Notes: a model not told the origin generated them from the letters alone. Counted from the first letter of the stretch, positions 1 to 9,055 are shown. The stretch: DNA of 64,000 nucleotides from Candidatus Flexicrinis proximus (GCA_016712885.1 JADJQF010000002.1:372001-436000), one strand, 5' to 3'. Numbers and translations: made by a program.

Positions 1-238
1 AGATCTTCCGGATTGCTTCGTCGGCAAACAGATCGAGTTTCTGCTGGCGTTCGCCATGGACGTTAGCGGTGTCGCTGCTTCCCATGATATCGCCCAGACC
101 AAAACGAGTGGTTTCCCGGGCGATTATTTTGGCGGCCAGGGCGATGTCGTACAGCAGGTTAGTCATTGCTCCTGTTGCATCCGGGAAGTTCGCCTGTTGA
201 TGCAGAATAAACCGCTCAATCGTCATTATGCTGGTCAT
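1..238 (-). CDS. fbp: Fructose-1,6-bisphosphatase class I, N-terminal part (cut by window edge)
   Basis: Reading the minus strand from the ATG at 238 gives an uninterrupted frame to base 1 (79 codons). It contains FILHQQ, then ATGAMTNLLYDIALAAKI, then GDIMGSSDTANVHGERQQK followed by LDLFADEA. This is the characteristic N-terminal region of class I fructose-1,6-bisphosphatase, which hydrolyses fructose-1,6-bisphosphate to fructose-6-phosphate in gluconeogenesis. An AGGAGGTG Shine-Dalgarno lies at 244-251, five bases before the start, which fixes it. The catalytic and metal-binding half is outside the window, so activity cannot be judged. It is divergent from the TIM-barrel gene at 280. Confidence 0.88.
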   Translation of the reverse strand, partial: MTSIMTIERFILHQQANFPDATGAMTNLLYDIALAAKIIARETTRFGLGDIMGSSDTANVHGERQQKLDLFADEAIRKI

Positions 239-259
239 GGCGGCACCTCCTGAGCACTA

Positions 260-265
260 TATAAT
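260..265 (+). promoter_or_regulatory. Candidate -10 box (TATAAT)
   Basis: A perfect TATAAT lies 14 bases before the ATG at 280, so a transcript starting about seven bases downstream would have a leader of under 10 nt. No good -35 is seen and there is no Shine-Dalgarno for the gene at 280, which fits a near-leaderless message. The AT-rich block also lies in the upstream region of the divergent fbp gene. Confidence 0.4.
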
Positions 266-279
266 GAGCAATTTACACT

Positions 280-1098
280 ATGGAGCATATCGTGAACCCT
301 ATTGCACTTCAAACGGTGCTGCTACCCGGAGTCACCCTCGATGAGAAGTTGGCAGCAGCCCGTGCCGTCGGCGCGGATGGGGTCGAGCTGCAGGTCAGCC
401 CCGAGTTTTATGCCCAGTTACCCGAGCTAACCCGCGGGTTGGCGCGCCACGGACTGCGGGCAGCCGCGCTGCGCGTCGGCCCCACCCGCTTGATCCATCC
501 CGAATACGGCGAGCGCGAAAGAGCACTGGTTGAGATGCGGCATGCCCTGGCGGCATCTGCAGACCTGAATGCGGCCGGGGTTGTGTTTTACGGGCACTAT
601 GCCTCCCATTCAGTATTGCCCGACCTGCATCCATACAAGTCGCCGGTTGAACTGGAAGCCGAACTCCTGGTCACCGAGCTCCGCGCGACACTGTGCGATC
701 TCGCCTACGCATTAGGGGCGAACCTGCTGCTGGCCCATGCCGACAGCTCCACGTCAGCGCTGCTCCGCAGTCCTCAGCACGCGGCTGTCATCCGGGCGAA
801 ACTCGACAATCATCCGCACATTTTCGTGGCAACCAGTACCAGCCATCTGGACGCCGAACACATAGACGTCACCCAGAGTCTTGCAACTCCAGGACTCGGT
901 TACTTCGCAGTCACGGATATGAACGGCAGGCTCCCGGGCCAAGGATCACGCGACTGGCAAATGTTAGGTGCCGCCATACAGACGAGCAGCTATGAAGGTT
1001 GGCTAACGATTGAAGGGCACTCACCAGAAGGTCTGGACGCGCTGAAAGCGGCGGTGCAGGTTCTTCGCGAAGCACTTGCACAGAAACCCCCCGACTAA
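280..1098 (+). CDS. Sugar-phosphate isomerase/epimerase-like TIM-barrel protein
   Basis: The 272-residue soluble protein has the layout of the xylose-isomerase-like TIM barrel (AP endonuclease family 2 fold). Each predicted strand end carries a polar residue suitable for metal binding: E36 in GVELQ, H106 in FYGHY, H153 and D155 in LLAHAD, and E245 with H247 in TIEGH. Members isomerise or epimerise sugars, inosose or hydroxypyruvate, and the substrate cannot be told from the sequence. The start is the ATG at 280, just behind a TATAAT at 260-265. It is divergent from fbp, so a role in carbohydrate metabolism is plausible but is only inference from position. Confidence 0.7.
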   Translation: MEHIVNPIALQTVLLPGVTLDEKLAAARAVGADGVELQVSPEFYAQLPELTRGLARHGLRAAALRVGPTRLIHPEYGERERALVEMRHALAASADLNAAGVVFYGHYASHSVLPDLHPYKSPVELEAELLVTELRATLCDLAYALGANLLLAHADSSTSALLRSPQHAAVIRAKLDNHPHIFVATSTSHLDAEHIDVTQSLATPGLGYFAVTDMNGRLPGQGSRDWQMLGAAIQTSSYEGWLTIEGHSPEGLDALKAAVQVLREALAQKPPD

Positions 1099-1264
1099 CA
1101 GGAAACCAACAGTAAACAAACAGTACTCACATGAGCGTGGAGTTAGCGTCAGGTTGGGAACTTTCGGCGTATAGCTGGCGTCTTATGTGCGTCATTCAGT
1201 GCAAGAAAATGAGCATATACTGAATGTAACAACGACGGTATCAATCACGAAACGGACTATCAAA

Positions 1265-2086
1265 ATGCGTAAGTTCACCACCCTGCTCGCACTCGTACTG
1301 GTCTTGGCACTTGGTATAGGCGCCACCACTGCATCAGCACAGACTGCTACTGCCACGGTCGTCTACGCGACCGCCCTCAACGTTCGCACCGCGCCGAACA
1401 CGTCCGCCGGGGTTCTTGCAGTACTCGGCACTGGTATGACCTACACGGTCACAGGACGTCTCGCTGACAACTCGTGGTGGGAAATCCAAATGTATCCCGC
1501 CGGTCTGATTGGCTGGGTGTCCGGCCAGTATGTGACCATTACGAATGCCCACGTAGTTCCAGTTAAGGCTGCTCCGGGCGCAACCGCAGCGGGCGTTGGC
1601 ACTGCGACGATCACCGCATTCTTCCTGAATGCGCGGGCGATCCCGAATCCCTACTCGGGCGCTATCCTGACCACCCTGCCCCGCGGATACGTCCTGACCG
1701 CGATCGGCAAGACCAGCAGCACGCCTACCTGGTATAACGTGCGGCTTGCGGACGGCTCGACCGGTTGGATCAATGGCAATTATGCGAATATCGCCAATTC
1801 GACACTGGTCCCGGTGACCTATACCGAGCCGGGTCCGATCGGAACACCGATCCCGGCGCCTGCGTTCGGAACGGTCTACAACGTCTACTTCCTGAATGTC
1901 CGCAGCACGCCGAATCCCTATATCATGAACGTGCTCACGGTGATCGCCCGTAACCAGACGTACCAGGTCCTAGGCAAGAACACAGCCGGGACATGGTATC
2001 AGATCAACGTAAACGGCATCATTGGCTGGGTGAACGGCAATTACCTCTCGGTCACCAATGCTCATACGGTGCCCGTCACCTTCTAA
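1265..2086 (+). CDS. Secreted protein with three bacterial SH3 domains
   Basis: I start at the ATG at 1265 because it opens a clear signal peptide: MRK, a hydrophobic run to about residue 22, then ASAQ. The longer upstream frame adds 26 residues with no export signal. The mature protein is three SH3b-type repeats, each holding the hallmark LNVR/LNAR-P-N stretch near its start and a G-W-[IV]-[NS]-G-[QN]-Y stretch near its end (about residues 33-95, 113-180 and 193-265). Such domains usually bind peptidoglycan or other wall polymers. No catalytic domain is attached, so this is probably a wall-binding or adhesive exported protein. It is a single-gene unit ending at the hairpin at 2118-2149. Confidence 0.8.
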   Translation: MRKFTTLLALVLVLALGIGATTASAQTATATVVYATALNVRTAPNTSAGVLAVLGTGMTYTVTGRLADNSWWEIQMYPAGLIGWVSGQYVTITNAHVVPVKAAPGATAAGVGTATITAFFLNARAIPNPYSGAILTTLPRGYVLTAIGKTSSTPTWYNVRLADGSTGWINGNYANIANSTLVPVTYTEPGPIGTPIPAPAFGTVYNVYFLNVRSTPNPYIMNVLTVIARNQTYQVLGKNTAGTWYQINVNGIIGWVNGNYLSVTNAHTVPVTF

Positions 2087-2117
2087 CGAGGGACCGGCAA
2101 ACTCGATACGCGTAATC

Positions 2118-2149
2118 AGTCCCCGGCAGGTCTCAATCTACCGGGGACT
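2118..2149 (+). terminator. Hairpin between convergent genes
   Basis: AGTCCCCGG (2118-2126) pairs perfectly with CCGGGGACT (2141-2149) around a 14-base loop and is followed by ATTGTTATTG on the plus strand. The hairpin overlaps the stop codon of the minus-strand gene, so it could also serve that operon. The T tract is weak. Confidence 0.55.
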
Positions 2150-3610
2150 ATTGTTATTGACTGAACGCAGCGCGATCGTTGAGGAGGCCAGCGCAAGCGA
2201 TACTGTTAGCCAGAACAACAGGATCGCAGCCTGAAAGTCGATCCGGAAATAGTAGAGATCGCCGATTCCGTTGACCAGCGCGGCGATGAGGGCAGCATGA
2301 AAACCGAGGTGTATCGCATCCAGCTCCGGGGTTTGTCGTGCGACACGCCACGCCCGATACCCGTAAACTAGTGTCGCGAACATCACAATGCCATACAGGC
2401 CGACTCCCACCAGGCCAATCTGGTTAGCCATAATCAGGTACATGCTGGCAACGCTCGAATAGAGGTCGATGCTGGGAGAACCGGTGAAACCAATCCCAAA
2501 GACCGGATACTGGCTTATCAGCCGTGCCGCATCCGAGTACTCACCCAACCGCATCTGCGTAGCCAAGTCTCCGCCACGAAACGCATCGAGAAACCGTTCA
2601 AGGTAGTCCTGTGCCTGGGGAAGCAACAAGATCATACCGGTCAGCATAATCATGAGGGGAATAAATCGGCGGTAGCGCAGGAACGCAATCACCGCAAGTC
2701 CGACGCCGAGGGCCAACATCGAGGTCCGCGAATAGGTCAGGTAAAGCGCCAGTGTGACACTGCCGAGCACGGCAAAGGTCAGCCCACGGAAGCGCAGAAC
2801 TGGTCTGCGCGCAAAGACCTGGGGAGCAATCATGGTCGCCGCAATCGCCAATGCCCCGCCAAGCGTATTGGGATCGACCCATGTGCCAATCGCTCGTTCT
2901 GGCAAATCCGGATTCTGCTCAATGTATCGGATAATATTGCTGCCCGGATATCCGATGCGCTTTAGTGCGCGAAGCAGCCGTTCCGTTGTTGGATCGGGAA
3001 GTCGGTAAAAGACGATGGCCACCACAGCCTGTATGCCGACACAAACGATCATCACCAGGACAAGGCGACGGAGAACTGCCGTGTCTCGCAAGAGATCCAC
3101 GAGTACGAAGACGAGCAGCAGGATCAACAGGGTTTCCGCGAATTGGCGAAGAATGAGCGAAGTTGGCGCGGCATAACGCAGCCCGAGTGCGAAACAGGCC
3201 ACAATCCACAGAATGTAGATCGCCAGCAGTCCGTGCACGGGAGTGGTACGGAACTCGTTTCGCTGACCGATCATCCACTGCAGCACGTAAATCAGGAGAA
3301 AGGCCGCAATCATCACGTCAATCAGCGTGGGGGTGAATCCGATACTGAAGGGCATTGTCCCAAACGGCAAGAGCGTCATAATGGCGACGATACCGTAAAG
3401 CGCGGCTTGGATACTGGTAAGGACAAACAGCGCTGCGAGCCCTCCAATTACGGCTGCAGCTGTATAGAGCGGCCCGACGATGACGAGCGACAGCGCAAGC
3501 CCTGCCGCGGCAAGCCCAATCACAAGGCCAGCAGCAGCAGCCAGGGTGCGGCCATTGAGTCCGGTAATCCAATCCGTAAAGGCTTCCCGAGTCCGGGTAT
3601 AGGGCGTCAT
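2138..3610 (-). CDS. O-antigen ligase/polymerase-like membrane protein
   Basis: This 490-residue integral membrane protein has about 12 hydrophobic segments. It shows the Wzy_C/WaaL-like features: an AIGTWVDPNTLGG stretch near 240-252, an YSRTS stretch at 293-297 inside a membrane-edge region, and a periplasmic-type segment with MRLGEYSDAARLI followed by P-V-F-G-I-G at about 353-374. Family members polymerise or ligate undecaprenyl-linked glycans outside the membrane. It is the last gene of the minus-strand operon and overlaps the upstream gene by 4 bp. No lipid A or LPS genes are seen nearby, so the acceptor need not be lipid A; export of a wall-linked or free polysaccharide is equally possible. 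Confidence 0.75.
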   Translation of the reverse strand: MTPYTRTREAFTDWITGLNGRTLAAAAGLVIGLAAAGLALSLVIVGPLYTAAAVIGGLAALFVLTSIQAALYGIVAIMTLLPFGTMPFSIGFTPTLIDVMIAAFLLIYVLQWMIGQRNEFRTTPVHGLLAIYILWIVACFALGLRYAAPTSLILRQFAETLLILLLVFVLVDLLRDTAVLRRLVLVMIVCVGIQAVVAIVFYRLPDPTTERLLRALKRIGYPGSNIIRYIEQNPDLPERAIGTWVDPNTLGGALAIAATMIAPQVFARRPVLRFRGLTFAVLGSVTLALYLTYSRTSMLALGVGLAVIAFLRYRRFIPLMIMLTGMILLLPQAQDYLERFLDAFRGGDLATQMRLGEYSDAARLISQYPVFGIGFTGSPSIDLYSSVASMYLIMANQIGLVGVGLYGIVMFATLVYGYRAWRVARQTPELDAIHLGFHAALIAALVNGIGDLYYFRIDFQAAILLFWLTVSLALASSTIALRSVNNNSPR

Positions 3611-5814
3611 GTGCGCCTCCGGCTAACTGCCTTCAACACGAGCCAAACTGCATATCCCGCCAGACTCAACCATGTGGCAGCGCTTACGAGTGCGCCAATC
3701 CTGTACGTCAGCGGGTCATAAACGAGAGTAACCGTATGGTGACCTGCAGGCATAGCTAGCGCGGCAAGTCCTCCGTATGCGCGAACCAGCTGCGCGGATT
3801 GACCGTCAATGGTTGCCCGCCAGCCCGGGTAATCTACCTGTGCCAGTGAGAGGATCGCATTGTCCGGGGTCTCGACATCAATCTCAACCGTTTCAGGGGA
3901 GAAGCGAGTCACAGTCGATCCATAGTACTCAATCGGAGACATTGGAAGGTCCAGCGGGATTGGCGTATGCAGGATGACCGTGGTTCGTGGGTTGAAGTCC
4001 ACGTCGGCCATAGTCTGCCGGGCTTCTTCATCACTGTTCACAACGACTGCATCATACACGAGGTGCGCGAACGGGCGCTGGGCCGTCAAGCGGTGAAGGT
4101 TGACCAGACCCTGACTGTCTGACCCTTCCACGACAAGTTCGCTGGGCACATTCAAGGCCGACCAGTCCGAGTACACATAGCGCACAGACAGGAGTTCCCA
4201 TGCCCGTTCGTCTGGTAGCCCAGACTCGATAATCTCCTGCGGGCCTTTCAGGAACAGTGGACTAATGCCCTGAATATCGGCAATCTGATAGTAGCTTCCC
4301 CAATTTCCCCGCAAGACCCTGGCCCCATCCACACGAAACGGCACGTCCGTATCCAGTCGGACGGCGTCGATCAACGGATTCCGGTTGATCAGCATCTCCG
4401 GCTGTACCACCGCATAATTGGTGGAGAGATAGAAGCCAAATCCGAACAACTCAAGTGCTATCGCCGCTACCAGCAGCGGCAAGTACTGCGGTTTGAACGC
4501 CACTGTTGGCAGGAGCGCCGCCCAGAGCAGCGCGAACGCCGCCGACCCGGCGAGTACCCAGTTAGATCCCGCTGAAATCGGCGCTTGCCAGTCAATCAGC
4601 TTGATCGCGATAAGAACAAAGGTCACGCCCAAGACCGAAGCCGCGACACGACGCGGATCGGGCTTTGGCGCGGTAGTCCAATAACAGGCACCCAGTCCCG
4701 CGAGGATAGCCATACTGTTGGCGACCAGATACGCTGCACGCTCCTGGCCGCGGAAGAACCGGAGTCCTGGGATGAGATCGAACAAAGCGGGGTACAGCGG
4801 GCCGTTGCCTCCCAGGCTGAAAACGAGGGCGAAAAGCGCAACTGCCCCCCAGAACCGCGCGCCAGAAACACGGTTCACGATGGCGATCAGCGCGAGGCCG
4901 AGACCGCCCAATCCAACCCACAGGGGTGACCACTGGCTGAACACGCCAGGCACAAAGAGCTGAAGCAGGTCTCTCATGGGAAAGCCGTGACTCAGTTCAT
5001 CGAAATCGAACCCAGCCCGCGAGGTCTGGATCAGGTACTCCAATCCCGGAAAGAGCGTCACGGCAACCAGAGCGACCGCCATCAGGCCGAAAAGCAGTGT
5101 TCCACCCAGCCACATCAGTACAGGGAGTCGGGCAGCAATAACGCGAAAGGCAAAGAAGGCGACCAGCAAATAGGTCAGGAAGAAACTGGTCTGCGGATGC
5201 CCCGCCATCCAGCTCAGACCCAGGGCAAGGCCGGTCAGCAGCAACGGACGCCACCTGAATTCGGTCCGAGTCGCCTCGAAAACGCCCAGCACACCTAATG
5301 GCAGCCACACCCCGGCTTCCAGGAGTGCGAGCTGCAGCGGCGGATAGCCAGTCATGTATCCGCCAAAGCCGCCGACGAGCGCCGCTATCAAGCCCCCAAC
5401 ATGCGATCCGCGCGCGCCCAAGGTCATGCGGCGGACAAGCGCATACAGGGCCAGCACGTAGAAGAGTACGTGGAACGTCATTTCGAGCTCGAGCGCGTGG
5501 TACGTCCAACCGCTGCTCCAGTTCGCCAACGCGATAGTAGCCAAGCGCGGTGGGTAGAATGCGGCAGCCTGTGTATCCGCGATGAAGGGCATCCCGCCGT
5601 TGTTATAGGGGTTCCACAGCGGCACTTCGCCCGCCGAGAAACGCGCATATTGATACGCGCCAAACGTGACAAATTGATCCGAGAAGTCACCGGGAACGAG
5701 AGCGGCCTGCTGCGCCAGGACCGGGGTGAACAACCGCCAGAAGAATATCAGCCATAACAAGGTCAGAATCAAAACGCAAAGGGTTTCGCGGCGCCAGCCG
5801 TCTATGCGGATCAT
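3607..5814 (-). CDS. YfhO-family multi-spanning membrane protein (GT-C-like)
   Basis: This 735-residue protein has an N-terminal membrane anchor, then a loop with LWNPYNNGGMPFIADTQAA at about residues 65-85, typical of the YfhO family. Roughly 10-12 membrane spans follow, then a long C-terminal extracytoplasmic beta-rich domain (about 460-700) and a final hydrophobic segment. The family belongs to the GT-C superfamily and in Firmicutes is linked to glycosylation of lipoteichoic acid from a lipid-linked sugar. Here it sits between a GT4 glycosyltransferase and an O-antigen ligase-like gene with 4-bp overlaps on both sides, which supports a role in decorating the same surface polymer. The exact donor and acceptor are unknown. 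Confidence 0.75.
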   Translation of the reverse strand: MIRIDGWRRETLCVLILTLLWLIFFWRLFTPVLAQQAALVPGDFSDQFVTFGAYQYARFSAGEVPLWNPYNNGGMPFIADTQAAAFYPPRLATIALANWSSGWTYHALELEMTFHVLFYVLALYALVRRMTLGARGSHVGGLIAALVGGFGGYMTGYPPLQLALLEAGVWLPLGVLGVFEATRTEFRWRPLLLTGLALGLSWMAGHPQTSFFLTYLLVAFFAFRVIAARLPVLMWLGGTLLFGLMAVALVAVTLFPGLEYLIQTSRAGFDFDELSHGFPMRDLLQLFVPGVFSQWSPLWVGLGGLGLALIAIVNRVSGARFWGAVALFALVFSLGGNGPLYPALFDLIPGLRFFRGQERAAYLVANSMAILAGLGACYWTTAPKPDPRRVAASVLGVTFVLIAIKLIDWQAPISAGSNWVLAGSAAFALLWAALLPTVAFKPQYLPLLVAAIALELFGFGFYLSTNYAVVQPEMLINRNPLIDAVRLDTDVPFRVDGARVLRGNWGSYYQIADIQGISPLFLKGPQEIIESGLPDERAWELLSVRYVYSDWSALNVPSELVVEGSDSQGLVNLHRLTAQRPFAHLVYDAVVVNSDEEARQTMADVDFNPRTTVILHTPIPLDLPMSPIEYYGSTVTRFSPETVEIDVETPDNAILSLAQVDYPGWRATIDGQSAQLVRAYGGLAALAMPAGHHTVTLVYDPLTYRIGALVSAATWLSLAGYAVWLVLKAVSRRRT

Positions 5815-6956
5815 CTACGCGCCTCGGCGACGATCTGACTGAAGTGCTCCACATTCGATCGCGCGATTTCTGGCCAGGTAAACTCGCCAGCCAGTTCCCT
5901 TGCGCCGACGCGCAGTCGGGACCGCAGAACCGGATCGAGCCACATTTCTGAGAGCGCGCCGGCGGCGCTTTGCACATCTGCCGGAGATATAAGCCGCATG
6001 TTCATACCATCGCGAAAGGCAGGAATTGCCACTGCGGGTTCCGTTGTCAGGATCGCGGCGCCCTGAGCGATCGCGGCCATCAAGGAGGACCGACGATAGC
6101 TAGCGCCATCGGAGTACAGCAGAGCCACAGCGTCACAGGCCGCGAAGCAGGCAGCAGCCTCGCTATCGCCAAGAAAACCGGTCCACACGACGCGATCCGT
6201 CAGGTCAAGATGGACTGCAAGGTCCTGAACAGCATTGGCAAACTGCTCGTTGGTTGGATCGCTTGTACCGGTGCGCCCACCAACGAGCCATACCCTGACT
6301 GGAAGTGCCTGGTCGAGCAGAGTTCGAGCCGCTCTCAACAGCGTGTCAACACCCTTCGTATGGTTGATAAAGCCGAAATGCGCCACAACGTAATCAGTCT
6401 CAGACGCACCTAGACTGTCACGCCAACGCGAGCGGTCAAAATCCGGAGGAAGGTCGGTTTTCACACTGCTGCCGATCGGAATGAGCGCTGCACAATGATG
6501 CGACTTTAATCGCGCAAAATCCTCATGGTTTGTGCTGATCACGCCTTCGGAGGCGCGCGCCAGCCGCATAACAGTCCAGTCGCGCAGCCTCCCCGCTTTG
6601 GGGAAGAGGTACGGAAACCGCAAATCGTGAAAGGTGGTGATCACGGGAACTTTCACCGCATCGGGCAGCCAATGGACGAAGGGAGACATCTGGAATGCCG
6701 CGGTCTGATAGTGGAGGTTCACGATATCGAGTTTGTTGTCGGATGCCCACCTGTTGATTGATCGCAGCGCCCCGATCCCCCAACCGCCCTGATTGTGCGT
6801 AAGGGCCACTTGCGAATTGGCCTCCTCGCTTCGCGAATCCGAATAGACGAACACACTGTGCCCCTGATGGGTCATCTCCCTGGCGAGTTCACGGCAGTGG
6901 GCGCCGATTCCTCCCTCCATCGGCGGATATTCGCCGGTTACGAGTCCGATGCGCAT
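5811..6956 (-). CDS. Glycosyltransferase family 4 (GT-B fold)
   Basis: The 381-residue protein starts with a Rossmann half carrying GEYPPMEGGIGAH (residues 8-20), typical of family 4 retaining glycosyltransferases. Its second half begins with VAHFGFINHTKGVDTLLRA, the usual nucleotide-sugar domain opening. In most members an E-x7-E motif binds the donor; here the equivalent region reads DGASYRRSSLMAAIAQG, with no Glu at either position, so activity on a standard donor is uncertain. The gene overlaps the next by 4 bp and follows the GT2 gene with a 1-bp overlap. It probably adds a sugar to the surface glycan made by this operon. Confidence 0.8.
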   Translation of the reverse strand: MRIGLVTGEYPPMEGGIGAHCRELAREMTHQGHSVFVYSDSRSEEANSQVALTHNQGGWGIGALRSINRWASDNKLDIVNLHYQTAAFQMSPFVHWLPDAVKVPVITTFHDLRFPYLFPKAGRLRDWTVMRLARASEGVISTNHEDFARLKSHHCAALIPIGSSVKTDLPPDFDRSRWRDSLGASETDYVVAHFGFINHTKGVDTLLRAARTLLDQALPVRVWLVGGRTGTSDPTNEQFANAVQDLAVHLDLTDRVVWTGFLGDSEAAACFAACDAVALLYSDGASYRRSSLMAAIAQGAAILTTEPAVAIPAFRDGMNMRLISPADVQSAAGALSEMWLDPVLRSRLRVGARELAGEFTWPEIARSNVEHFSQIVAEARR

Positions 6957-7930
6957 CAGCGTACCCGCAGCCCAGATCGAAGGACCTGCCAGTATGTCGT
7001 AACGCGTTCATGCCTCAGCTGTCGCTTGCTGCCGGCGAGACCCTTGATCCACTCCAGCATTAACTGCCACCCGTAGGTGGCCAGGAGGAACATACGCAGC
7101 ACAGTGGCGAAGCCTCGGCCATAGACCTTACTAAAGTAGCGGAGCTTACTCTCGTTATAGTGAATATGTTTGCGGGCACCGATCTGATCCGTGCTTTTTC
7201 CGCCATGGTGCACAATGCGGGCTGAACCCAGATACTGGAGCTTCCAGCCGCTGTCTTTAGCGCGCTTGCACCAGTCCAGTTCTTCGAAATACATGATATA
7301 GCCAGTGTCTAGCCCGCCAATCTGGTCGTAGACTTCACGGCGGGCGCACAGGCAAGATCCCTGCATCCAGTCGACCTCGTGCGTCATATCTGGGGAAAGT
7401 TCCGCGAACTCATAGCGCGTCAGCAGGCCGCCGGGCGCGAAATGCTGAAGCCAGGGCGTCTCAAAAAACGCGGTCCTGCGGTCAGGGAAACGGCGGCGCG
7501 ACGATTGAGTCGTGCCGTCGGGATTCAGCGTGTGGGGACCAACAACGCCGACATCTGGATGACTGTCCAGAAAGTCCGACATCTGCGATAGCGCATCGCC
7601 GATGATCTTAGTATCGGGGTTTAGAAGCAGGATATGGCGACCAGTCGACGTGCCCAGGCCAATATTGTTTGCCCGCGTAAATCCCACGTTTTCGTCCTGA
7701 GCGAGCAGCATGACTTGTGGAAAACTGCTGCGAAGCATTTCGACAGTGGAGTCTGTTGACGCCGAATCAACAACGATGACTTCCATCGCCCGACCTCCCG
7801 TGTCAGCCGCATACAGGCTGGTCAGGCAGTCCTTCAAGAGCGCGGCGACGTTCCAACTGACGATAATGACCGAGATATCCAAAACTTCTCCCCTTTTCCG
7901 GACGAATTTTACCAACTGTTTACGATTCAC
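6956..7930 (-). CDS. Glycosyltransferase family 2, WbbL/rhamnosyltransferase-like
   Basis: A GT-A domain opens with ISVIIVSWNVAALLKDCL, has the nucleotide-binding DSAST segment, a NPDT motif in the DXD position, and later YIMYFEELDWCKRAKDSGW and a VHHGGKST segment. These features are typical of WbbL-like rhamnosyltransferases. The annotated ATG gives 324 residues, but a TTG at 7882 (residue 17), seven bases behind an AGGGGAG ribosome-binding site, begins exactly at the conserved LDISVII and is an attractive alternative start. The C-terminus (about 270-324) is basic and may be membrane associated. It is the first gene of the four-gene polysaccharide operon that continues to 2138. Confidence 0.82.
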   Translation of the reverse strand: MNRKQLVKFVRKRGEVLDISVIIVSWNVAALLKDCLTSLYAADTGGRAMEVIVVDSASTDSTVEMLRSSFPQVMLLAQDENVGFTRANNIGLGTSTGRHILLLNPDTKIIGDALSQMSDFLDSHPDVGVVGPHTLNPDGTTQSSRRRFPDRRTAFFETPWLQHFAPGGLLTRYEFAELSPDMTHEVDWMQGSCLCARREVYDQIGGLDTGYIMYFEELDWCKRAKDSGWKLQYLGSARIVHHGGKSTDQIGARKHIHYNESKLRYFSKVYGRGFATVLRMFLLATYGWQLMLEWIKGLAGSKRQLRHERVTTYWQVLRSGLRVR

Positions 7931-7996
7931 GAGAGGTTTGCTTACGAGTGGCCCTTATCCTGATGTTAAGTAGGTTGACCATCGAGGAGTCAAACA

Positions 7997-8470
7997 ATGA
8001 AAACGAAACGCATCATGCTCGTCATTGTCGCTGCGCTTGTTGCTTTGAGCGCCGTGGGTGTGGCCAGCGCGCAACAGACCACTACCCCGGATGCTCAGCG
8101 TGGTTTCGGCAGGCGTGGGCACGCACCTATCATGAATTCCATTCGTAATGTGCTGGGACTTGTCTCCGAGTCGACCGGGCTTGATCGGGTCGAAATCGTG
8201 GCGCAGCTGGCTGACGGCAAGACGCTGTCGGAAGTCATCACTGAAAACGGTGGAAGCGTCGAGGACGTGACGGCGCAGATTATGACCCAGATCAGCGAGC
8301 GGTTGGTAACCGCCGTTGAGAATGAGCGTATCACCCAGGAGCGCGCCGATGAGCTGCTGGCCAACGCCGAAACACATGTCAACGAACTGCTGAACCGAGT
8401 GTTCGAGCGTCTGACTCAGCGCGAGTTGCCTGGTGAACGCCGCGGACCACAGGGGCCGGGTATGATTTAG
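7997..8470 (+). CDS. Small secreted protein of unknown function
   Basis: The 157-residue product has a clean signal peptide (MKTKR, hydrophobic run, ASAQQ near residue 25), preceded by a GAGGAG ribosome-binding site. The mature part is mainly helical: a VSESTGLDRVEIVAQLADG segment, a TLSEVITENGG segment and a long Glu/Arg/Leu-rich helix, ending in a Gly/Pro/Arg tail. This pattern (helical repeats whose members read like L-A-x-G-K-T-L-x-E-V) resembles small exported proteins that are common in Chloroflexota and Firmicutes (DUF2680-like). I cannot assign a function. It is a single gene with its own terminator at 8503-8534. Confidence 0.7.
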   Translation: MKTKRIMLVIVAALVALSAVGVASAQQTTTPDAQRGFGRRGHAPIMNSIRNVLGLVSESTGLDRVEIVAQLADGKTLSEVITENGGSVEDVTAQIMTQISERLVTAVENERITQERADELLANAETHVNELLNRVFERLTQRELPGERRGPQGPGMI

Positions 8471-8502
8471 CCTAGTGTTCCCCTACCCAGCACTGTCCCA
8501 CC

Positions 8503-8534
8503 AAACGCCTCCGGTCTATGAGCCGGGGGCGTTT
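8503..8534 (+). terminator. Rho-independent terminator
   Basis: AAACGCCTCCGG pairs with CCGGGGGCGTTT (one G-T wobble) around an 8-base loop, and CTGTTTG follows. It closes the small secreted-protein gene. Confidence 0.75.
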
Positions 8535-8732
8535 CTGTTTGCTCCGGGTACATCCAGAATCTTATAAGCCGCTGGCCGTGTCGGTCACTACCGACTGACC
8601 GGAAAGATAACTGAACATTGACCATCAAGCGAGAGACGTGTAACATTTTCCGTCTGCGCCGATACACTATCGGCGCGTCACAACCTTTTCGCCTCTTGGG
8701 GCGCTCCCCGCGCCGATGAGGGGCTGTGATCC

Positions 8733-9044
8733 GTGGAAGGGACACACACCGTGCTAAAGGACTACGAAGTCGTCTTCATTGTGCGCATTGAAGGCACCGA
8801 CGACCAGATCAACGAGGTCGTTGAACAGGCAAAGGGCTACGTCGAGCAGGACGGCGTCAGCAAAGTGAATCGTATCGATCGTTGGGGTCGGCGCAAGCTG
8901 GCTTACGAGGTCGATCGCCAGCGTGAAGGCTACTATGTGTTGTTCGACGCCTCGGTCGACACGAAACACGCGGAAGAACTGGACCGCAGCCTTCGCCTCG
9001 CCCCGCCCATCCTCAGATATCTGGTAATCCGCAAAGACGAGTAA
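8733..9044 (+). CDS. rpsF: 30S ribosomal protein bS6
   Basis: The sequence LKDYEVVFIVR, the WGRRKLAYEV segment and the C-terminal LRLAPPILRYLVIR are diagnostic of bS6, which binds bS18 and helix 22-23 of 16S rRNA. The 103-residue reading starts at GTG 8733; a second GTG at 8751 (giving VLKDYEVV) is preceded by GGAAGG and would give a more usual N-terminus. Both lack an ATG, so the start is uncertain by six residues. It heads the classical rpsF-ssb-rpsR order, with ssb 11 bp downstream. Confidence 0.95.
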   Translation: MEGTHTVLKDYEVVFIVRIEGTDDQINEVVEQAKGYVEQDGVSKVNRIDRWGRRKLAYEVDRQREGYYVLFDASVDTKHAEELDRSLRLAPPILRYLVIRKDE

Positions 9045-9055
9045 GTTGGTCTACG

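Noticed and set aside
56..253. Plus-strand open frame of 65 codons near the window start
   Set aside because: It is antisense to the clear fructose-1,6-bisphosphatase N-terminus on the minus strand and has no family features.
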